Source of the DNA: a virus
Direction: 5' to 3' (one strand)
Length of the DNA stretch: 28,086 nucleotides
Virus record (IMG/VR): IMGVR_UViG_3300046505_000149
Location: 1-28,086 of that record
Shown: one piece after another, positions 5,895-12,323 of the stretch
How the letters are laid out: the number at the start of each line of letters is the position of its first letter
Numbering within the stretch: the stretch's first letter is position 1
Made by a program: the position numbers and the translations under genes
The notes under the pieces: generated by a model
The model's database searches: none
Told to the model about the DNA's origin: nothing
Seen by the model: only the letters and a program-made list of their open reading frames with translations

Positions 5895-7444
5895 AACTCG
5901 CCACTGTCACCACCAGTCCATGGAAGGCCGCGGTCGACCGGTTCTCCGACAAGACGGTTGTCGGTTCGAAACTGCGCTCGGCCGAGTGGTCTGACATGCC
6001 GATCGCGCTACGGGAGCGCGCGTTCTTCTCCGCCGGCGTCGACCAGGCTCGAACCCTCTCAGCCATGCGGGAGAAGGTGGTCCAGGGCCTTGATCAGTCG
6101 CGGCCTGGTGGCATCGGCATGAACCGCGCCCGCTTCGTCGCCGACATGCGCAACCTCCTTGGAGCCGCGCCCGGCGATTCCGGCAGCCTCACCGACATCA
6201 CTTCCACGCGCCGGTTGAATCTCATCTGGGATTTCCAGACAGCCGACGCACACGGTTTCGCTTCCCAGAAGGCCGACATGGATCCTGATCGGCTTGACGC
6301 CTTCCCGGCCTACCGGCTCCTCCGCGTCGAATCGCGCCGCGTCCCGCGCGACTGGTATGCGCGCTGGGGTGAGGCCGGCGCCAAGGTCGGCTGGGTCGGT
6401 GCCAGCAAGACCGAGATGGTCGCGCTCAAAACGAGCCCGATCTGGATTGCACTCTCGCGCTTCGGCAAGCCCTGGCCGCCCTTCGACTATTCCTCCGGCA
6501 TGGGCCTCGAGGATGTCGACCGCGACGAGGCCGAGGCGCTGGGCCTGCTCGACAAAAACGAGGATCCCGCGGCCCGCCTGCAGAGCCTCGGCGATGCCGC
6601 CGCGACCGCCTCGCAGGATTGGAATGACGGCCTGCAGGCGAGCGTGAAGGGAATCGACCAGGAGACCCGCAACTGGCTCAAGGACGCCTTTGGCGACCAG
6701 ATCTCGATCGACGGCGACACCGTGGCCTGGAGATCCGGAGCCACGACCGAGATCATTCCGCCGGCGCCGATCGCCGTGCCGACTCCGGAACCAGTGGCGC
6801 CCCCAATGCCGCTTCCGGACATCGATCGCGTGGCCACCGCCGTGGTGAAGGCGACGAGTCGCGAGGAAGCTCACGCGATCCTCGCGCTGCCGCTCGCCGA
6901 GCGCGGATCGCTTGTCCTATCGCCAACAGAATCGGCTCGCTCACAGACTGAAAAAGCCCGCGCGTTCATCGGATCCATTCTGCACAAGGACGCGGCTCCG
7001 GCGGCTTCCTGCAAAGTCGTCGTGCATGCGGGCCGGGCCTACTACAGCGAGAATATTTCCACGGCTACCGTGCGCCTCGGCGATGTCGGTTGCACCATTC
7101 ATGAGCTCGGCCATCACATCGAGTGCTCCGATCCGGAGATCCTGCGCGAGACGAAGGACTTCATCCGAAGCCGGATCCAGCCGGGCGACGTTCCAGAGCG
7201 CCTAAGCAAACTCACCGGTTCATCCTATTACGGCCCGTCGGAAGTCGCCTACAAAGACGAGTGGGCGGAGCGAGGCGGAAGTCCCTACGCCGGCAAGGTC
7301 TATCGCGGCGGCCTCGATGAGGCAAACGCCACCGAGGTTTTGACCATGGGACTTGAACGTCTCTATGATGATCCGGCCGCATTCGCGCGCCAGGATCCCG
7401 ACTACTTCAAATTCATCCTGCGCGTCCTGCGCCCCACACCATGA
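5891..7444 (+). CDS. Mu F-like head morphogenesis protein fused to a putative zinc metalloprotease domain
   Basis: A 517-residue protein. Residues ~30-215 match Mu gp30 (F)/SPP1 gp7-like minor head proteins: helical start (MPIALRERAFFSAGVDQART), a region around LNLIWDFQTADAHG, and the conserved RVPRDWYARWG plus FGKPWPPFDYSSGMG. These proteins sit in the capsid near the portal. A Pro-rich linker follows (PPAPIAVPTPEPVAPP, around 295-312). The C-terminal ~190 residues hold TIHELGHHIE, an HExxH motif (H404, E405, H408), with a further Glu in ANATEVLTMGLE as a possible third ligand. A catalytic cargo domain on this family is known in other phages (for example ADP-ribosyltransferases); a metalloprotease would be injected or act in maturation. 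Its gene starts in an ATGA overlap. Confidence 0.8.
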   Translation: MKLATVTTSPWKAAVDRFSDKTVVGSKLRSAEWSDMPIALRERAFFSAGVDQARTLSAMREKVVQGLDQSRPGGIGMNRARFVADMRNLLGAAPGDSGSLTDITSTRRLNLIWDFQTADAHGFASQKADMDPDRLDAFPAYRLLRVESRRVPRDWYARWGEAGAKVGWVGASKTEMVALKTSPIWIALSRFGKPWPPFDYSSGMGLEDVDRDEAEALGLLDKNEDPAARLQSLGDAAATASQDWNDGLQASVKGIDQETRNWLKDAFGDQISIDGDTVAWRSGATTEIIPPAPIAVPTPEPVAPPMPLPDIDRVATAVVKATSREEAHAILALPLAERGSLVLSPTESARSQTEKARAFIGSILHKDAAPAASCKVVVHAGRAYYSENISTATVRLGDVGCTIHELGHHIECSDPEILRETKDFIRSRIQPGDVPERLSKLTGSSYYGPSEVAYKDEWAERGGSPYAGKVYRGGLDEANATEVLTMGLERLYDDPAAFARQDPDYFKFILRVLRPTP

Positions 7445-7734
7445 CCCATGGAACAGCCTGCGTGATTTTTGAGTTGGGCGGCCAACGCTACGAATACGAT
7501 GGATCCCTTCCCAGCGAAGTGATCAGTCGTGCAGCGCAGCTGTTCGACGATAAGGGATTCTGGAAAGGAGGCTATCCGGACTCCTTGGATGCGGAAGCCA
7601 AGGAGGATCGCGATGAGCTGCCCACGGCGCTCTGGGAGATCCGGCAGGTCGGCGGAACGGTCATCGAAATCCAGGGCGCGCGCCCGACCGGGGCGATCCT
7701 CTGGGAAGATTGGAAGAACCCGGTGGTCTACTAA
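7441..7734 (+). CDS. hypothetical 97-residue protein after the F-like fusion
   Basis: This acidic 97-residue protein starts in an ATGA overlap with the F-like/metalloprotease gene. It opens with a beta strand pair (ACVIFELGGQRYEYDG) and ends with TVIEIQGARPTGAILWEDW, giving a small beta-rich fold. No family recognised. Its strict coupling to the metalloprotease-bearing gene raises the idea of an inhibitor or immunity partner, but it could as well be a minor structural protein. Confidence 0.55.
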   Translation: MTHGTACVIFELGGQRYEYDGSLPSEVISRAAQLFDDKGFWKGGYPDSLDAEAKEDRDELPTALWEIRQVGGTVIEIQGARPTGAILWEDWKNPVVY

Positions 7735-7737
7735 CTC

Positions 7738-8322
7738 ATGGCCATCGTCCCCACGCTCACGATCGAGGATCTCGCTACTCCGAGGGTCAAATCGATCCTG
7801 GCGGCGCTCTCGCCGGCGCAGCGCAAGGGCATGATGCAGCGCCTCGGCAAGGAGCTCGAGCGGCAGCTCAAGGCGCATTTTCTCATGCGCGAGGGAGAGC
7901 CGAACAAGCATGGCTGGCCGCGCCAGCACTTCTGGAGCCGGGAGGTGCGCGACAAGACCGCGCTTCGCGAAGTGACGGCCGAGCGGGCGACGGTCGGCAT
8001 CAATTCGGCTCCATTTCGATACAAGGTGCGCGGCGGAATCATTCGACCTGGGCCCGGTCGGCGCATGCTCGCAATCCCCATGCGGGCGGCCGCCTACGGA
8101 GTTCTCCCACGGGCCAATACGATTCCGGGACTCTTCATGGCGCGCGTCGGGGGAAAACTTTATCTCGCGGCAAAGGACGGCCAGGCCCTGCGCATCTACT
8201 GGCGCCTGGTGCCCTCGGTCACGCAGCCTCCGGATCCGCGAGCTCTGCCGCCCATGGAGCAGCTGCGGGCCGCGCTCGAGGCCAGGGCCGACAAGGAGAT
8301 CAAGCGCATCATCCGCCAATGA
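7738..8322 (+). CDS. Mu G-like virion morphogenesis / tail completion protein
   Basis: A 194-residue basic protein with features of the phage virion morphogenesis family (Mu gp31, G): a helix LSPAQRKGMMQRLGKELERQ, then HFLMREGEPNKHGWPRQHFW, the segment in which family members carry a Pro-Asn-Gly-Trp-like motif, then a beta region (PFRYKVRGGIIRPGPGR) and a C-terminal helix. These proteins join head and tail or terminate the tail. In Mu, G follows F, and the same order is kept here, with one small gene between. It ends in an ATGA overlap with the next gene. Confidence 0.68.
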   Translation: MAIVPTLTIEDLATPRVKSILAALSPAQRKGMMQRLGKELERQLKAHFLMREGEPNKHGWPRQHFWSREVRDKTALREVTAERATVGINSAPFRYKVRGGIIRPGPGRRMLAIPMRAAAYGVLPRANTIPGLFMARVGGKLYLAAKDGQALRIYWRLVPSVTQPPDPRALPPMEQLRAALEARADKEIKRIIRQ

Positions 8323-8579
8323 CCGTCCGATCTGAAAGACTGGTGATGGCGAAGCAGCTAGTCGACCTCTTCGGCGCGCAGGGTGTGGACATCCATTACC
8401 GCTACGCCCGCGCGATCATCGCGGAATGTCCGCAGGCGGTCCGCGGTCGCTACATTCTCTTTTCGGACGCCTGGACCTGGTGGTGCCTGCATCCAGGGTT
8501 TCTGCCTTTCTCGGAAAAAGCCCAAAAATCCGACATGACTCGCGATCTCTCGCACTCACTCGCACTCGCTCGCGATTAG
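8319..8579 (+). CDS. hypothetical 86-residue protein with repeat-encoded C-terminus
   Basis: The start at ATG 8319 is set by an ATGA overlap. Residues 9-35 suggest a helix-turn-helix (MAKQLVDLFGAQGVDIHYRY) like excisionase-type small DNA binders, followed by an aromatic segment (DAWTWWCLHPGF). The last 13 residues, TRDLSHSLALARD, are encoded by four tandem 10-base repeats at 8539-8578, so the natural C-terminus may differ between relatives. No family recognised. Confidence 0.5.
   Translation: MTVRSERLVMAKQLVDLFGAQGVDIHYRYARAIIAECPQAVRGRYILFSDAWTWWCLHPGFLPFSEKAQKSDMTRDLSHSLALARD
8539..8578 (+). repeat. four tandem 10-base repeats
   Basis: The units are CTCGCGATCT, CTCGCACTCA, CTCGCACTCG and CTCGCGATTA. 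The first five bases and base 8 are constant. The period is not a multiple of three, so a gain or loss of a unit would change the reading frame of the gene at 8319. Confidence 0.85.
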
Positions 8580-8622
8580 CGGGCTTCATTTTCCGAGTGG
8601 GGCGGCGCAGAAATTTGGCACG

Positions 8623-9456
8623 ATGCCGCGAGTTCTGCGCGCTGGCGCATTCCTCCTTATCCTGCTGATCGTCGGATGCTCCCTTATTCCGAGCGGTTGG
8701 CGCATCGGGGGATCCCCGCTCGAGAAGGTCGAGAAGAAGGAGGCGATCAAAAGCGAGGCGCGCGAGCAGGTCCTGAAGGGCGCCCAGGAGGCGACCCACA
8801 AATCGAATCTCGCCCTTGCGCAGGCGAAGACCACCGACCGGCCGGTCGTCGTCGCTACCGAGTTCGGCCTCCAGGCCCAGGATCTATTGGACCAGGCGCT
8901 CGGATCTCCGGCTGCCGGCGATACGACGGTCTGGCGTGACCTGGTCGATCGACTCATCAGCGAGAACGCGCAGATCCGTGAGGCCGCGGAAAAGGAGCGC
9001 TCGGCCGACCGCGATGAGAACCGCCGCCTCTCCGAGCGCCTGGCCCAGGCCACTGCGGTCGCCCAGCGGGCCAACACCCGCGCGCTGGAATACGCCACGG
9101 AATCCGAAGGCCTGGCTGATTTCGCGCGCAAACTGAAGCTCGGTTTCTTTTGCCTGATCGGCCTGATCGCCTTGGGCACCGTGCTTTCGCTGGTCGCTCG
9201 ATTCGTCCCTTCGCTGAGTCTCGCCAGCAAGGTCATCAATGGGGTCGTGGCTCCGGGCATCACCTTTGTGGCGAGCCGCGCCGAGGAGGGCTTGAAGCGC
9301 GTTGGCCAGGGCCTCGCCAGCATGCGCGCGGCCGGGGGCAACGTGGAGGAATTGATCGCGAAGCACCTTAACGGCGTCACTGACGCCGACCACCAGGCCA
9401 TCATCTCCGCGGCGGCGACGGCTGCCGGCAACGGTCCGCCCCCCAGCTCGCCATGA
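8623..9456 (+). CDS. lipoprotein with coiled coil and second membrane segment
   Basis: A 277-residue protein with a lipoprotein signal: hydrophobic AGAFLLILLIV then lipobox IVGC (Cys 19). Residues ~33-165 are charged and helical, with heptad-like stretches (EKVEKKEAIKSEAREQVLKG and NRRLSERLAQATAVAQRANT). Residues ~173-195 form a transmembrane segment (LGFFCLIGLIALGTVLSLVA). The C-terminal part is helical. A lipid anchor plus coiled coil and a membrane span recalls spanin-type envelope bridges, though it is longer than usual and the second span is atypical. It sits next to another membrane coiled-coil protein, with which it overlaps (ATGA). Envelope function is inferred. Confidence 0.6.
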   Translation: MPRVLRAGAFLLILLIVGCSLIPSGWRIGGSPLEKVEKKEAIKSEAREQVLKGAQEATHKSNLALAQAKTTDRPVVVATEFGLQAQDLLDQALGSPAAGDTTVWRDLVDRLISENAQIREAAEKERSADRDENRRLSERLAQATAVAQRANTRALEYATESEGLADFARKLKLGFFCLIGLIALGTVLSLVARFVPSLSLASKVINGVVAPGITFVASRAEEGLKRVGQGLASMRAAGGNVEELIAKHLNGVTDADHQAIISAAATAAGNGPPPSSP

Positions 9457-9962
9457 CCCCGTCCCTCGCCATTCAAATGATTGGTTCTCCCTTCGATTCC
9501 GAACTCCAGGTTAGCGACATCGGCCTCCTGGTCATCGTGATCCTCTTTCTGATGCGGTTCTATCAGCGGGTCGACAAATTCGAGGACGTGGTGGCGAAGC
9601 GCCTGGACGCGAAAATCCAGGCGGCCGCGGCGCCGAAGATGGTGGAGCTGCTGCCCAATCCTCTCACCGTCAAACCTCACGTGGATTTTACGCCGCTGCA
9701 GGTCCACGAGGCGATGCACGGGGGGCTCCGCGCGGAAGTCGCCGAAATTCGGACGCGCATCGACGCCAATTTCAAGGAACTGCGGGATGAGCGGTCGAGA
9801 TCCACCGGAAACCTCCACGAGAGAATCGAATCGATGGACGGCCGGGCGGCGGAGCGCACCGAAGAATTGAGGAAGGAAATCAAAGAGGACATCCGCGGCG
9901 TGCACAATCGAATGAACGATATTCTCAGCGCCGTCAGCAACCTGCAGGGCCGGATCATCTGA
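9453..9962 (+). CDS. membrane-anchored coiled-coil protein, DUF2730/gp25-like position
   Basis: A 169-residue protein with one transmembrane segment at ~20-37 (VSDIGLLVIVILFLMRFY) followed by charged helical sequence. Heptad patterns are clear from ~85 to 165 (EVAEIRTRIDANFKELRDER, RAAERTEELRKEIKEDIRGV). In Mu-like phages a short membrane coiled-coil protein (gp25, DUF2730) precedes the gp27-type small terminase gene, and this gene has that place and shape. It overlaps both neighbours (ATGA before, TGATG after). A partner role with the lipoprotein before it in lysis is the alternative. Confidence 0.6.
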   Translation: MTPSLAIQMIGSPFDSELQVSDIGLLVIVILFLMRFYQRVDKFEDVVAKRLDAKIQAAAAPKMVELLPNPLTVKPHVDFTPLQVHEAMHGGLRAEVAEIRTRIDANFKELRDERSRSTGNLHERIESMDGRAAERTEELRKEIKEDIRGVHNRMNDILSAVSNLQGRII

Positions 9963-10222
9963 TGAGAACCTCCCGCCAGCATCGCATCGATCGCGCCATT
10001 GCCCGCACGCTCCACAACTGCGGGGAATTTGTGCTCCCCCAGGAGACCCTGATCGACGAGGTCGGCCTGCTCATCGCCGCCCCTCGCGTCACGCGCTCCG
10101 AGGTCGAGGAGTCGATCCTCCATATGGAATCCAAGCAGCGGATCCTTGGCGTCGTTGGAGAATCGGCCACGCAATGGAAGCTCACGGCAATCGGCCAGGC
10201 CTGGTGGATGGAAAACTTGTGA
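9962..10222 (+). CDS. small winged-helix-like protein
   Basis: An 86-residue protein starting in a TGATG overlap. It has three helices (RIDRAIARTLHNCG, QETLIDEVGLLI, RSEVEESILHMESK) and a C-terminal hairpin-like stretch (ILGVVGESATQWKLTAIGQA), the layout of a winged helix. It lies where Mu carries gp26. A DNA-binding role linked to packaging or regulation is possible. Family assignment by sequence was not possible. Confidence 0.5.
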   Translation: MRTSRQHRIDRAIARTLHNCGEFVLPQETLIDEVGLLIAAPRVTRSEVEESILHMESKQRILGVVGESATQWKLTAIGQAWWMENL

Positions 10223-10773
10223 AGCTGCGCAAGGACAGTTTTGCCTCCCGGCTCACGCCGGCCCAGCGCGACGAGCTCTTCACGGCGCTCGCCGGCGGCA
10301 AAGGCCTGGTCGAGGCCGCCGCCATGGTCCATGATTGGACTAAATCCGAATGGTCCGGCCGGCCGCCGAGCGGACAGGCGATCTCGGCCTGGTTCCAAGG
10401 TGCGAAGGTCGAGCGGCGGTTCTTGGCCGCGAAGGAATCGGCGCTCGTCGCCCAGGCCAACTGCCCGGCCGACTATGACGAGCAGGCTCGCCGTGCTCTC
10501 GGCCAGGCCAAGTTCCTCGCGACCCTCGAGGATCTGTCGCCGATGGACATCGCTTTCCTCGAGAAAAACGAGCTGGCCAAACAAAAGCTCGATCTGGACC
10601 GGCAGAAGCTCGCCATGGACGTGCGCATCACCCGGCGCAATCTCGCCCTCGATCGGAATCGGATTCTCCTGGAGCGGGCCCGGGGAGGCGAACGGGGCGA
10701 GGGACTGCAAAAGGAAATCGATCTCGCCCTCGATGAGATCAACCGCCTGAAGCGCGGGGAGGATGCGCCATGA
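10219..10773 (+). CDS. DUF3486/Mu gp27-like protein, putative small terminase
   Basis: I choose GTG 10219, in a GTGA overlap with the preceding gene, over an upstream ATG at 10174 that would overlap 49 bases. The product has 184 residues. Residues ~10-60 hold a helix-turn-helix-like region (LTPAQRDELFTALAGGKGLV through PPSGQAISAWFQG) and the rest is long charged helix (LEKNELAKQKLDLDRQKLAM), as in Mu gp27 proteins. It directly precedes and overlaps the large terminase gene. In tailed phages the small terminase recognises DNA for packaging and stimulates the large subunit. Confidence 0.65.
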   Translation: MKLRKDSFASRLTPAQRDELFTALAGGKGLVEAAAMVHDWTKSEWSGRPPSGQAISAWFQGAKVERRFLAAKESALVAQANCPADYDEQARRALGQAKFLATLEDLSPMDIAFLEKNELAKQKLDLDRQKLAMDVRITRRNLALDRNRILLERARGGERGEGLQKEIDLALDEINRLKRGEDAP

Positions 10774-12320
10774 GCATCCGCCGCTGGAGACCCTATCAGC
10801 TCGAGGCCGATCGCATGCGCGAACAGCTCGGCATCTTCATCCTCCTCTGGCGCCGGCAAAGCGGGAAAACCGAGGAGCTCTCCACCTGGTCACTGGAAGA
10901 CCTCTTGAAGATCGCCGGCCGAACCGTGATCCTCGCCTCGGCCTCGCTCAATGTCGGCGGAGAAGTCGCGCTCCGCGCGGCCGGCGTCTTCTGGGACGTT
11001 CTCGAGCGGATGCGCATGCGCTTCAAGAGGGCCGATTCAATCAAGCGCCTCGAGACCAGCACGGAGAACAAGTTTGACGCGCTCGCGGAGGCGTTCCTGG
11101 GCGGGAAATTGCAGGTCTCATTCACGCACCCGGGCGGCAAGATCTCCCGACTAAAGGTCATCGCGCCGAATCCCGCGACGGCCCGCGGCTTCACCGGCTC
11201 GGTCTTCCTGGATGAGATTGGCTTCATCCCCGACTTTCGCGCGGTCTGGGACGCGGTCGAGCCCATCACCTCGAGCGATCCGAGTTTCCGCCTGGTCATG
11301 TCGACCACCCCGCCGCCGGACAGCGGGCACTATTCGCACGAGCTGCTGGTTCCCCCGGCCGACCTGGGGGAACTCCCGGCGAATGCGATCGGCCATTGGT
11401 ACCGAGGAGACGGCGGAATCATGGTGCACCGGGTCGACGCCCAGGACGCCGCGCTCGCCGGCGCCAAACTCTATCACCCGGAGAAGCGCACGGAGCTCAC
11501 GGTCGACCAGCACCGCGCGATCGCGCTCGATAAGGAAGCCTGGGATCGCAACTACGGCCTCCGGTTGGCCGCCACCGGTACGGCCGCCTGTTCGCTCTCG
11601 GTCCTGCACTTTGCGCAATCGCGCCCCGAGGCGGCTCGCTGCCTTGCCTTCGAAAACGAACTGCCCGCCAACTGGCGCGAGCTCCTAGGCCTGGGCGATG
11701 AACCGGTCGCAATCGGGTACGACATCGCGACGACGGAGAAGGGCTCGAGCAACCCCTCCTCGCTTTCGATCGTCCCGCACATCGGCCGCGATTATCCGGT
11801 GCGCCTGGTTTTCCGATGGAAGACGGCCGATCCGGCCAAGGCCCGCGGTTTTCTGCGCGAGATCCTCTCCGGGGTCAAATGCCGGCGTCTCTCGATCGAT
11901 GCGACCAACGAGCGGTATTTCGCGACCGATGTTCGCCGCGAGTTCTCCCGGCTCGCTCCGATCGAACTCATCATCTCGAGCGAGCGCATCACCTATCAGG
12001 GGTCCGAGATCCTGGTGAAGACCTATCTCGGCAACCTGGTCGTCAATGCGCTCGAGGAAGGCCAGCTGGTGCTCCCGTCTGACCGCTGGGTGCGCGAGGA
12101 CTTCCGCCTGGTGCGGCGCGTCAAGGGCGGATTCGACTCCGACGTCGATGGCAGCGGGAACCACGGCGACAGTTTCGATAGTACCAAACTCGCGCTCCAC
12201 GGCTGGATGACCCCGCTCGCCGGCGCCTTCACCGCGGAGACCCTGCCGATGGTCCGCATGGGTTCCGCGCGTCCCGGCCTTCCCCTGATCCGCAGGCCCT
12301 CGATCTTCCGCGCCGCCTGA
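10770..12320 (+). CDS. large terminase subunit, Mu gp28-like
   Basis: A 516-residue protein of typical length for Mu gp28/TerL. The ATPase half has a Walker A-type motif WRRQSGKTE (residues 27-35, K33) and Walker B VFLDEIGF (D148, E149), followed by the coupling-type segment VMSTTPPPDSGH. The nuclease half starts with GYDIATTEKG (D318), then LSIDATNE, and ends with DVDGSGNHGDSFDSTKLALH, whose Asp residues fit an RNase H-like metal site. The protein pumps DNA into the prohead and cuts it. ATGA overlap with the gp27-like gene and a three-base gap to the portal complete the packaging set. Confidence 0.92.
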   Translation: MSIRRWRPYQLEADRMREQLGIFILLWRRQSGKTEELSTWSLEDLLKIAGRTVILASASLNVGGEVALRAAGVFWDVLERMRMRFKRADSIKRLETSTENKFDALAEAFLGGKLQVSFTHPGGKISRLKVIAPNPATARGFTGSVFLDEIGFIPDFRAVWDAVEPITSSDPSFRLVMSTTPPPDSGHYSHELLVPPADLGELPANAIGHWYRGDGGIMVHRVDAQDAALAGAKLYHPEKRTELTVDQHRAIALDKEAWDRNYGLRLAATGTAACSLSVLHFAQSRPEAARCLAFENELPANWRELLGLGDEPVAIGYDIATTEKGSSNPSSLSIVPHIGRDYPVRLVFRWKTADPAKARGFLREILSGVKCRRLSIDATNERYFATDVRREFSRLAPIELIISSERITYQGSEILVKTYLGNLVVNALEEGQLVLPSDRWVREDFRLVRRVKGGFDSDVDGSGNHGDSFDSTKLALHGWMTPLAGAFTAETLPMVRMGSARPGLPLIRRPSIFRAA

Positions 12321-12323
12321 CCC

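Noticed and set aside
7710-8318. Upstream extension of the 8319 gene back to ATG 7710
   Set aside because: It would overlap the whole G-like gene, and the extra sequence is Gly/Ala/Arg/His-rich shadow. The ATGA overlap at 8319 gives the natural start.
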